This document shows positions 35,162-42,961 of a stretch of DNA of 64,000 bases, one piece after another. Source of the DNA: DASPKX01 sp035627835 (lineage in GTDB: Bacteria > Verrucomicrobiota > Verrucomicrobiia > Limisphaerales > SXQI01); assembly GCA_035627835.1 (NCBI GenBank), contig DASPKX010000003.1, forward strand, positions 1-64,000, read 5' to 3'. The notes beneath the pieces are model-generated. The model did not search any database and had not been told where the DNA came from. It saw nothing but the letters and a program-made list of their open reading frames with translations. The position numbers and the translations under genes were made by a program. Positions within the stretch are counted from its first letter, which is position 1. Each line of letters starts with the position of its first letter.

Positions 35162-35377
35162 GTGGCAGATGGCAAATACCTTTGGTGCCCGCGTTGTTTC
35201 CGAACATACCTGGACGGAAAGCAGCGCAGGGTCGGCTATGTTAATCGCTGTGCATACGCCGACTGCAATTCTTTAGCGGACGTGACGCACACCGATTGGC
35301 GGATAATCCAAAACCTCCACCCACACTACCCGCCGCAGCCAGAAAACGGGGTTCGCTACCCACTACGCCGGGATTAA
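35162..35377 (+). CDS. Small zinc-ribbon-like protein, 71 residues
   Basis: Short protein with four cysteines in two pairs (LWCPRCFRTY and RCAYADCN), then W..I....PHYPPQPENGVRYPL. The Cys spacing suggests a treble-clef or ribbon zinc site; the C-terminal 'HPxYPxxPxxGxxYPL' ending is one I associate with small uncharacterised PVC proteins. The start is GTG 35162 (a TTG at 35141 is an alternative). It sits between the large heme protein and the FG-GAP gene; function unknown. Confidence 0.6.
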   Translation: MADGKYLWCPRCFRTYLDGKQRRVGYVNRCAYADCNSLADVTHTDWRIIQNLHPHYPPQPENGVRYPLRRD

Positions 35378-35474
35378 ACCACCTCCGCTTGGGCTCAGTG
35401 CGTGGCAGAGGCTGATAACGCGCCACTTTTTCCTTTTGAATAAAAGCGAGGTGCGGTTTCATCTAACGAAACCT

Positions 35475-36743
35475 ATGAAGACCTTCGTGCCTGCACTTGT
35501 GGCGGCGCTTGCCTTTTGCGGACTGGCTCATGCCGCGGAAAGCAAAGCTCCAAAAAGCCCACTCTCCTTCAAGAAGATCCAGCTAAGCGACCAATTCTGG
35601 GCGGAGGGCGCTGGGTTCGGCGATTTCAATCGCGATGGCCACAATGACGTCGTCGCCGGTCCGCATTGGTGGGCAGGTCCAGACTTTAAGCAGAAGCACG
35701 AATACGCTCCGGCCACTCAACGCCACAAAGCCAAGCAGGAGGATGGCGCGGAACTCGAAAAGCACGGCTTCGACCCGCTGGGCTACTCCAAGAACTTCTT
35801 CGCCTACAGCCATGACATCAATGCGGATGGGTGGACTGACATCGTGATCCTCGGCTTCCCGGGCGAAGAATCATCCTGGTACGAGAACCCGCAGGGCAAG
35901 ACTGGCGGGCATTGGACGAAGCATGTCGCGATCCAAGTGACTGACAACGAATCGCCGATGTTTGTCGATCTCACCGGCGACAATAAACCCGAGATCGTCT
36001 GCAACTCGGGCGGGCACTTCGTTTACGCCGAGCCAAATTGGAAGGAGCCAACGAAGCCCTGGACGATTCACAAGATCTCGCCAAAAGGTGGCTGGCAACG
36101 CTTCACCCACGGTCTCGGTGTCGGTGACGTGAATAATGATGGGCGCCTAGATATTCTTGAAAAGGATGGTTGGTGGGAACAGCCCCGCTCACTCAAAGAC
36201 GATCCCGAATGGAAGCAGCATAAATACCCATTTGCTCCCGGGACAGGTTCTTCGCAGATGTACGCGTATGACGTGGATGGCGACGGCGACAACGACGTCA
36301 TCAGCGCTCTCAACGCTCACGGTTACGGTCTTGCCTGGTTCGAGCAGGTGAAGCAGGGCGATGAGATCACCTTCAACAAACACCTGATCATGGGCGAAAA
36401 GGAGAACGAGAACAAATACGGCATCAAGTTCTCCCAACTCCATGCCGTTGACCTCGTCGATATGGATGGTGACGGACTCCGCGACATCGTCACTGGCAAG
36501 CGTTGGTGGGCGCACGGCCCGAAAGGCGATGCGGAGCCGAATGCGGATCCAGTTCTTTATTGGTTCAAGCTCACCCGCACGGGCGGCGCTGTGGATTGGA
36601 TCCCGCACATGATCGACAACGCCTCAGGCATTGGCACGCAAGTGACTGCCGGCCGCGTTGATAAAGATGTGCGCCCTGATGTGGTCGTCGGCAACAAGCG
36701 CGGCGCCTTCCTGTTCCTGCAACAACCATCCTCCAGCAAGTAA
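35475..36743 (+). CDS. Exported FG-GAP/VCBS repeat protein
   Basis: 422 residues starting at ATG 35475 with signal peptide (about 1-20). At least five calcium-loop repeats of the FG-GAP type: DFNRDGHNDVVAGPHWW, DINADGWTDIVI, DVNNDGRLDILEKDGWW, DVDGDGDNDVISA and DMDGDGLRDIVTGKRWW. This indicates a seven-bladed propeller in the periplasm or outer surface. Each blade ends in a Trp-rich segment. It heads an operon: the next gene starts 6 bases after its stop. Ligand unknown; sugar binding is plausible from context. Confidence 0.87.
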   Translation: MKTFVPALVAALAFCGLAHAAESKAPKSPLSFKKIQLSDQFWAEGAGFGDFNRDGHNDVVAGPHWWAGPDFKQKHEYAPATQRHKAKQEDGAELEKHGFDPLGYSKNFFAYSHDINADGWTDIVILGFPGEESSWYENPQGKTGGHWTKHVAIQVTDNESPMFVDLTGDNKPEIVCNSGGHFVYAEPNWKEPTKPWTIHKISPKGGWQRFTHGLGVGDVNNDGRLDILEKDGWWEQPRSLKDDPEWKQHKYPFAPGTGSSQMYAYDVDGDGDNDVISALNAHGYGLAWFEQVKQGDEITFNKHLIMGEKENENKYGIKFSQLHAVDLVDMDGDGLRDIVTGKRWWAHGPKGDAEPNADPVLYWFKLTRTGGAVDWIPHMIDNASGIGTQVTAGRVDKDVRPDVVVGNKRGAFLFLQQPSSSK

Positions 36744-36749
36744 GCTTTT

Positions 36750-39161
36750 ATGTTCGGCAAGCCATCGTTTCGCGCCGCTGCTTTATTCTCCGCGGCGCTT
36801 CTGGGGTCGGCCTCATTCGCTGCGGCGCCCACACAGGTCAGCTCCATCGCGGCTGTTGGCAAAGACGGGAAAAGTTTGAATCTCGGGTTCGAGAGCGGCT
36901 CGCTTCAGGATTGGAAGGCCGTCGGCAAGGCCTTTGAAGGGCAGCCGATCAAAGGCGACACCGTCGCCAAACGCCGCGCTGATATGAAGAGCGCGCACAC
37001 GGGCGAATACTGGATCGGGACTTACGAGAAGGCTGGGGACGATGCCCAGGGAACGCTCACATCCGTTCCATTTAAAGTAACGCAGCCATGGGCAAGCTTC
37101 CTGATTGCAGGCGGCCAGCATGAAAACACGCGCGTTGAGTTGGTCAGCGCCGAAACCGAAAAGGTCATCTTTAAAGCGCATGGAGTTGAATCGGAAGATC
37201 TCCGCCCAGTCATCGTCGATCTAAAAGATCAGCAGGGCAAAGAGATCTTCATTCGTGTCGTGGACCAGCAGGGTGGCCACTGGGGGCATATCAATTTCGA
37301 CGATTTCAAGTTCCACGCCCAAAAGCCGGTCTTTGCGAACGCGCTGGATCCCGCTGCTGCTGCAGCGGCGATCCCGCCGATGGACGCGGTGGCTTTCGCT
37401 GGGTTGACCGGTGAAGAAGCGGCCAAAGCCGCTGTCGGGCCGAAAGGCTTTTCAATGAAGCTGTTCGCCGGGGAGCCGGACGTGCAGCAACCGATCGCTT
37501 TCGCCCTCGACCATCGCGGTCGCGTCTGGGTTGCTGAAGCTTACAATTACCCGCAGCGCGCGCCGGAAGGCAAAGAAAAGGATCGCATCCTCATTTTTGA
37601 AGACACAGATGGGGATCACAAGTTCGACAAGCGCACCGTCTTCGCCGAGAAGCTGAACCTGGTCAGCGGCCTCGAAGTCGGCTTTGGTGGCGTCTGGGTT
37701 GGCGCGGCTCCTTACCTGATGTTCATTCCGGATCGGGACGGCGACGACAAACCAGATGGGAAACCAGAAATCCTGCTCGACGGCTGGGCCTGGCAAGACA
37801 CGCACGAAACGTTGAACACGTTCGCCTGGGGGCCGGACGGCTGGCTTTACGGCTGCCACGGTGTCTTCACGCACTCCAACGTCGGCAAACCAGGCGCAAA
37901 GGATTCAGACCGCACCCGCATCAACGCGGGCATCTGGCGCTACCACCCAACGCAGCACAAATTCGAAGTCTTTGCGGAAGGCACTAGCAATCCGTGGGGC
38001 ATCGACTTTGATGAGCATGGCCAGGTCTTCATTGAAGCCTGCGTCATCCCGCATCTTTTCCATATCATCCAGGGCGCGCGTTATGAGCGGCAAGCTGGCC
38101 AGCACTTCAACCCCCACATTTACGCCGACATCAAGAATATCGCGGACCATGTGCATTACGCGGGCAACAAAGGTCCGCACGCGGGGAACAACCGTTCCGA
38201 TGCAGCTGGTGGCGGGCATGCCCACGCTGGGCTCATGATCTACCAGGGCGATAGCTGGCCCGAGGAGTATCGCGGCAAAATCTTCATGAACAACATCCAT
38301 GGGCAGCGGTTGAACATGGATATTCCTGAACGCGTCGGCTCTGGCTACGTCGGCAAGCACGGCCCTGACTTCCTGAACTTCAACGACAAATGGTCGCAGG
38401 TTCTGAATTTCATGAGCGACCAGGATGGTTCCGCCTACATCATCGACTGGTACGACAAAAATCAGTGCCATCATAACAATCCCGACGGGCATGACCGCTC
38501 CAACGGGCGCATCTTCAAGCTGGTTTACAATGATCAGAAGACCACCCAGGTCAATTTCGAGAAGCTCAGCAATAAAGAACTCGTCCAGCTCGTCAGCCAC
38601 AAGAACGAATGGAAATCCCGCCACGCCCGCCGTGTTCTTCAAGAGCGTGGTCAAAACCAGGAAGTTCATTCTGAGCTTCGCAAGCTGGCCGCAGGGCAGG
38701 GGACCACACCAGCACGCTTGCGCGCGCTGTGGGCTTTGCACGTCACCGGCGGGGCTTTGGAAGCTGACCTCCTCAAGTTGCTGGGTGATAAAGACGAGTA
38801 CATTCGCGCCTGGGCGATTCAGTTGCTGTCTGAGAGCAAGAATCCAAGCGACGCCGCGCTCGAGAAATTTGCGACGATGGCCAAAAGCGACTCCTCGCAA
38901 TTTGTTCGCCTTTATCTCGCCGCCGCGATGCAGCGCACCGCCCCTGAAAAACGGTTCGTAGTCCTCGAAGGTTTGCTGGCGCATGAAGGCGATGCCAAAG
39001 ATCACAATCTTCCGTTGATGTATTGGTATGCCACGGAAGGGGCGATTGCCGCGGATCCCAAACGCGCGCCGCAACTCTTGAGCGCCGCCAAGATTCCAAA
39101 AGTTCGCGAGTTCGTTGCTCGCCGCATCGTTGCCGGCAGCCGCGCTGTCGCAGAACGTTAA
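36750..39161 (+). CDS. Exported propeller dehydrogenase-like protein without heme domain
   Basis: 803 residues with signal peptide (about 1-24). An N-terminal beta-sandwich (about 30-195; LNLGFESGSLQDWKAVG) leads into a DUF7133-type propeller (about 230-600; KLFAGEPDVQQPIAFALDHRGRVWVAEAYNYP, EDTDGDHKFDKRTVF, PDRDGDDKPDG), then HEAT-like repeats to the end. Unlike most members it stops before any CxxCH site; the heme-binding domain is on the next gene, 13 bases downstream. Probably the catalytic subunit of a periplasmic redox complex; substrate unknown, possibly a sugar. Confidence 0.85.
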   Translation: MFGKPSFRAAALFSAALLGSASFAAAPTQVSSIAAVGKDGKSLNLGFESGSLQDWKAVGKAFEGQPIKGDTVAKRRADMKSAHTGEYWIGTYEKAGDDAQGTLTSVPFKVTQPWASFLIAGGQHENTRVELVSAETEKVIFKAHGVESEDLRPVIVDLKDQQGKEIFIRVVDQQGGHWGHINFDDFKFHAQKPVFANALDPAAAAAAIPPMDAVAFAGLTGEEAAKAAVGPKGFSMKLFAGEPDVQQPIAFALDHRGRVWVAEAYNYPQRAPEGKEKDRILIFEDTDGDHKFDKRTVFAEKLNLVSGLEVGFGGVWVGAAPYLMFIPDRDGDDKPDGKPEILLDGWAWQDTHETLNTFAWGPDGWLYGCHGVFTHSNVGKPGAKDSDRTRINAGIWRYHPTQHKFEVFAEGTSNPWGIDFDEHGQVFIEACVIPHLFHIIQGARYERQAGQHFNPHIYADIKNIADHVHYAGNKGPHAGNNRSDAAGGGHAHAGLMIYQGDSWPEEYRGKIFMNNIHGQRLNMDIPERVGSGYVGKHGPDFLNFNDKWSQVLNFMSDQDGSAYIIDWYDKNQCHHNNPDGHDRSNGRIFKLVYNDQKTTQVNFEKLSNKELVQLVSHKNEWKSRHARRVLQERGQNQEVHSELRKLAAGQGTTPARLRALWALHVTGGALEADLLKLLGDKDEYIRAWAIQLLSESKNPSDAALEKFATMAKSDSSQFVRLYLAAAMQRTAPEKRFVVLEGLLAHEGDAKDHNLPLMYWYATEGAIAADPKRAPQLLSAAKIPKVREFVARRIVAGSRAVAER

Positions 39162-39174
39162 TTTTTGACCTCGG

Positions 39175-40959
39175 ATGAAACACCCTCTTAAACGAACTCT
39201 CCTTATTGCGGCTCTCAGCGCGCCGTTGCTGCTGACGCCAATCGTTGCGCAGCAGCAGGCCGCCTCAAACGAGGCGCTTTCCGCTCTCGTCCAGGTGCTC
39301 ATGCAAACCAGCGATCCTCAGCTCCAGCTCGACATCCTTCGCGGGATGTCGGAGGGCTATCGGGGCCAACGCTCCGCGCAGATGCCGCCGAATTGGGGGA
39401 GCGTGGAATCAAAGCTGGCCAGCAGCCAAAACCAGGAGGTGCGCGCGCTCACTCAGACGCTTTCACTCACCTTCGGCAGCCAGCAAGCCCTCGCCGGTTT
39501 GCGGAAGACCCTTGGCGACGCGACAGCAGATGTGAATCTCCGCCGCGGCGCTCTCGAGGCGTTGCTCAACGCGCGCGACCCTCAACTCGCTCCGACGCTG
39601 CAAGCGCTCCTCCAGGAGCCAGCCTTGCGCGGCCCTGCGTTGAAAGCCCTCGCTTCCTACGAGCATCCTGAAACTGCTGCCGCGATTTTAAAGGTTTACC
39701 CGCAGCTCGGAGGAACAGAAAAACGCGACGCTCTTAGCACACTGAGTTCTCGCGCGACTTTCGCCGCTCCGCTCCTGCAAGCGGTCGCCAGCAAGCAGGT
39801 TCCATCGCGCGATTTAAGCGCGGACCTCATTCGGCAGTTGCGAAACTTGCGCAACGCCGATCTTGATAAGCAGATCGAGCAAGTTTGGGGTGTGGCTCGC
39901 GAGACGGCCGCGGATAAAAAAGGCGAGATCGAGAAATACCGCAAAATCTATCAAGCAGGCGGCTCCCAACCGGGCGACGCCATTCGCGGTCGCGCGGTGT
40001 TCGTCCGCACGTGCCAACAATGCCACAGCCTTTTCGACGTCGGCGGCAAAGTCGGCCCCGATCTTACGGGATCCAACCGCGGTGATCTCGAGTATATCCT
40101 GCAAAACATGGTCGATCCAAACGCGGTTATCCCGAACGACTACCGCACCTCGACCATTGAAATGAAGGATGACCGTATCTTGACCGGCATCATTTCCGAA
40201 CAAAATGATCAAAGCCTGACCGTCCTCACGGCGAATGAAACAATCACTCTGCCGAAAGCCGAGGTTCAATCGGTGCAGCAATCGGATCTCTCGATGATGC
40301 CGGAAGGCCTCCTGGGCACACTGCAGGACCAGGAAGTCCGCGATTTGATTTACTACCTCAGCCGCCCCGGCCAGGTGCCTCTGCTGGCCACTTCTGACAC
40401 CGTGGGGGCGTTCTTCAATGGGAAAGATCTCTCCGGGTGGGATGGCGACGAGTCGCTCTGGCGTGTGGAAAATGGTGAGATTGTCGGCTCCACAAAGACG
40501 GGTTTAAAGGACAATGAATTCCTAAAAAGCGACATGGTGGCGGCGGATTTCCGCCTGATCTGCAAAGTGAAGCTCTCCCCCAATAAAGAGAACAGCGGCA
40601 TCCAATTCCGCAGCCAACCGGAGCTAAACGGCTCCGTTAAAGGTTATCAAGCGGACGTCGGCGCCGGTTGGTGGGGCAAGCTCTACGAAGAGCATGGTCG
40701 TGGCCTCCTTTGGGACAAAGGCGGCGACCAGCATGTGAAGGTGGATGATTGGAACACTTATGAAATCGTCGCCGTTGGAAACCGGATCTTGACGGCCATC
40801 AATGGCAAACCATGTGTGGACCTCACCGATGCGAAGGGCGCCACCCAAGGCATCATCGCCTTTCAACTGCACTCAGGCGGTCCCATGGAAGTGCGCTACA
40901 AGAACCTTCAGCTTGAAGCGAATCCCAAGCTGAACCTCCGCACCGTCGAGGAGAAGTAA
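39175..40959 (+). CDS. Exported HEAT - cytochrome c - DUF1080 (3-keto-disaccharide hydrolase) fusion
   Basis: 594 residues, signal peptide about 1-26. HEAT-like helices (about 30-260) are followed by the heme site CQQCH (C280, C283, H284) and the PVC heme-domain text FDVGGKVGPDLTGSNRGDLEYILQ, then a DUF1080 jelly-roll (about 408-585) beginning FFNGKDLSGWDGDESLWRVENGEIVG. DUF1080 proteins include hydrolases that cleave 3-keto-glycosides made by oxidation. An electron acceptor and a keto-glycoside hydrolase on one chain, next to a dehydrogenase-like gene, points to coupled oxidation and cleavage. The GH84 gene follows after 8 bases. Confidence 0.85.
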   Translation: MKHPLKRTLLIAALSAPLLLTPIVAQQQAASNEALSALVQVLMQTSDPQLQLDILRGMSEGYRGQRSAQMPPNWGSVESKLASSQNQEVRALTQTLSLTFGSQQALAGLRKTLGDATADVNLRRGALEALLNARDPQLAPTLQALLQEPALRGPALKALASYEHPETAAAILKVYPQLGGTEKRDALSTLSSRATFAAPLLQAVASKQVPSRDLSADLIRQLRNLRNADLDKQIEQVWGVARETAADKKGEIEKYRKIYQAGGSQPGDAIRGRAVFVRTCQQCHSLFDVGGKVGPDLTGSNRGDLEYILQNMVDPNAVIPNDYRTSTIEMKDDRILTGIISEQNDQSLTVLTANETITLPKAEVQSVQQSDLSMMPEGLLGTLQDQEVRDLIYYLSRPGQVPLLATSDTVGAFFNGKDLSGWDGDESLWRVENGEIVGSTKTGLKDNEFLKSDMVAADFRLICKVKLSPNKENSGIQFRSQPELNGSVKGYQADVGAGWWGKLYEEHGRGLLWDKGGDQHVKVDDWNTYEIVAVGNRILTAINGKPCVDLTDAKGATQGIIAFQLHSGGPMEVRYKNLQLEANPKLNLRTVEEK

Positions 40960-40967
40960 AAGCGGCG

Positions 40968-42326
40968 ATGCACGACCTTCCGAAGCGACAACTCTTCGGT
41001 GTAATCGAGGGCTTCTATGGAAAACCGTGGAGCCCTGCGGAGCGTGACCAAGCGCTGAGGTGGCTCACCGGCTGCGGCCTCAACACTTATGTTTACGCGC
41101 CAAAAGATGACCTGAGCCATCGTGCGTTTTGGCGCGGGGATCGCGGGCCTAAACCTCCCAAGGAGGAACTCAAGCGCCTGGTTAAAGAATGCGAGCGACG
41201 CGGCATCACTTTCATCTACGCCATAAGCCCCGGCCTCGATATTCGCTACGACGCTGTGGAAGACCATGACATCCTGGCATCGAGGTGCCAGATGTTGCTC
41301 GATCTAGGCGCGACCCATTTCGCGATCCTGTTCGACGATATTCCTGACAAAGTCGCTCCCTCGGTGGAAGAGCGCTTCGACTCACTAGCCTCGGCGCAGG
41401 CGTTCACCGCCAACGAACTATTCAAAGTTTTGCGGGAATCTGCCTTCGACGTTGAGCTGGCTTTTTGTCCCACTGCTTATTGCGGCCGTATGGTTCAGCA
41501 AAAGCTCGGGGGTGAAGGATATCTCTCCACCATCGGCGAGGAGTTGGACCCGGAAATCGATGTGTTCTGGACCGGCCCGGAGATCATCTCCGAGAGCATC
41601 TCCTCAGACCACATCGACGACGTCAGCCGCACACTGAAACGCAAGCCCCTGATATGGGACAATCTCCATGCCAACGATTACGATGGCCGCCGCTTTTTCA
41701 CGGGACCTTTCAGCGGCCGCGAGCTTGGCCTGCGCCATAAAGTTGCCGGGATATTGTTAAACCCGAACAACGAGCTGCCGCTAAACTTCCCAGCGATGCA
41801 CACGCTGGGGCAATTCGCGCGCGCAAAAGATGGATGGAACGCGAGCGAAGCGCATAGGTCCGCCCTTGAAGAATGGCTGCCCACCTGGAGCGCTCATGGC
41901 GTTCCCTTGACCGCTGAGGATCTTGCCTTCTTTTCTGACTGCTATTACTTGCCGCATCAAAATGGACCGCGGGCTGAAGCGTTCCTTGAACTCGCGCGCA
42001 AGCTCCTCGTCTCTGGCCCAGCCGCATGGGATGAAGACTATTTAACTTTTAGAGAGCAGGCAGAGCGCATCCTCAACATCTGCGCACGCTTGCCTGAGCT
42101 TCAAAACCGCGTTTTATTTCATGCCTTGAGCAGGCGCGTCTGGGACCTGCGTGAGGAGACCGACCTTCTTCTGAAGTATATTAACTGGCGCCGCGATTCT
42201 CACAAAAAAGGCGGCGGCTTCCGGTCGGATTTCCATTTGCCTCACACGTTCCGCGGCGGCTTTACCGCGGCGATTCAGCGCCTGCTCCCGCAGACAAGTG
42301 ATGGAAGCTTCTCGGCCAACCACTAG
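40968..42326 (+). CDS. GH84 beta-N-acetylglucosaminidase, O-GlcNAcase type, with stalk domain
   Basis: 452 residues, no signal peptide: the catalytic domain begins almost at once (LFGVIEGFYGKPW). The substrate-assisted catalytic pair is D123-D124 in ILFDDIPD. Other active-site text follows the animal O-GlcNAcase closely: YVYAPKDDLSHRAFW, FIYAISPGLDI, FWTGPEIISE, IWDNLHANDYDGRRFF and GILLNPNNE. From about residue 300 the sequence continues as the helical stalk of the animal enzyme (FYLP-type YYLPHQNGPRAEAF, RRVWDLRE and HTFRGGFTAAIQRLLP). It removes GlcNAc from glycoproteins or glycans. The next gene overlaps by 26 bases. Confidence 0.93.
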   Translation: MHDLPKRQLFGVIEGFYGKPWSPAERDQALRWLTGCGLNTYVYAPKDDLSHRAFWRGDRGPKPPKEELKRLVKECERRGITFIYAISPGLDIRYDAVEDHDILASRCQMLLDLGATHFAILFDDIPDKVAPSVEERFDSLASAQAFTANELFKVLRESAFDVELAFCPTAYCGRMVQQKLGGEGYLSTIGEELDPEIDVFWTGPEIISESISSDHIDDVSRTLKRKPLIWDNLHANDYDGRRFFTGPFSGRELGLRHKVAGILLNPNNELPLNFPAMHTLGQFARAKDGWNASEAHRSALEEWLPTWSAHGVPLTAEDLAFFSDCYYLPHQNGPRAEAFLELARKLLVSGPAAWDEDYLTFREQAERILNICARLPELQNRVLFHALSRRVWDLREETDLLLKYINWRRDSHKKGGGFRSDFHLPHTFRGGFTAAIQRLLPQTSDGSFSANH

Positions 42327-42951
42327 TGCGGTTATCCGATTGGCCAGGGCAGCAGATCGGGCCGCGGCATATCATGTGTGCCTGAAAACGGGTGACTTCG
42401 GCTCCGATGGCGAACCCTTTTACCGCGAAGATCCCGATGCGCTCGGCCGAATATTCGTTGGGCCATACCTCTTGTTTGAGCCGGAGCTGAGTTTCGTCCT
42501 CGAAGACGAGCAGGGGGTGTGCGGGTACGCTCTCGGCGCCTTGGATTCGCGAGCGTTTTATGATCGATATGAGCGCGAGTGGCGACCCCAGCTCTGCGCT
42601 GAGTTTCCGATGCCGCCGGGCGATGAATCTTCGTGGAGCAGGGTGCAGCAGGTCCATAGCTGGTATCATCACCCCGACTACTACTGCCCGGAGCCGCGCG
42701 AGGTTTATCCCTCCCATCTTCACATCGACTTGCTCCCGCGGGCGCAAGGCCGCGGCCTCGGAGGGCGAATGATTGCCACGCTTCTCGACGAACTCCGGAA
42801 GCGTAAATCCCCCGGAGTTCACCTGGGAGTAAGCAAGCTAAACGTGCGAGCCCAGCGCTTTTACCAGAAGCTCGGTTTTCGAACACTCGTAGAAGTCGGG
42901 CAGGGGAATGCCGCAGTCATTTACATGGGACTGCGGCTGAGAACGGAATGA
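42301..42951 (+). CDS. GNAT acetyltransferase resembling the C-terminal domain of O-GlcNAcase
   Basis: 216 residues from ATG 42301 (GTG is three bases upstream), overlapping the end of the GH84 gene by 26 bases. The GNAT fold is clear: SFVLEDEQGVCGYALGALD (strands 2-4), SHLHIDLLPRAQGRGLGGRMI with the acetyl-CoA loop Q149-G-R-G-L-G154, and NVRAQRFYQKLGF near the end. It resembles the pseudo-acetyltransferase domain that ends animal O-GlcNAcase, and bacterial GNATs from Oceanicola and Streptomyces used as models of it. Here the cofactor loop is intact, so it may be active. Substrate unknown, perhaps an amino sugar. Confidence 0.88.
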   Translation: MEASRPTTSAVIRLARAADRAAAYHVCLKTGDFGSDGEPFYREDPDALGRIFVGPYLLFEPELSFVLEDEQGVCGYALGALDSRAFYDRYEREWRPQLCAEFPMPPGDESSWSRVQQVHSWYHHPDYYCPEPREVYPSHLHIDLLPRAQGRGLGGRMIATLLDELRKRKSPGVHLGVSKLNVRAQRFYQKLGFRTLVEVGQGNAAVIYMGLRLRTE

Positions 42952-42961
42952 TTCAGCGGGC

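Noticed and set aside
37905..39302. 465-codon open frame on the minus strand opposite the propeller protein
   Set aside because: The plus-strand frame has a signal peptide, a propeller and operon spacing; the minus frame has no recognisable domain and arises from codon bias at high GC.
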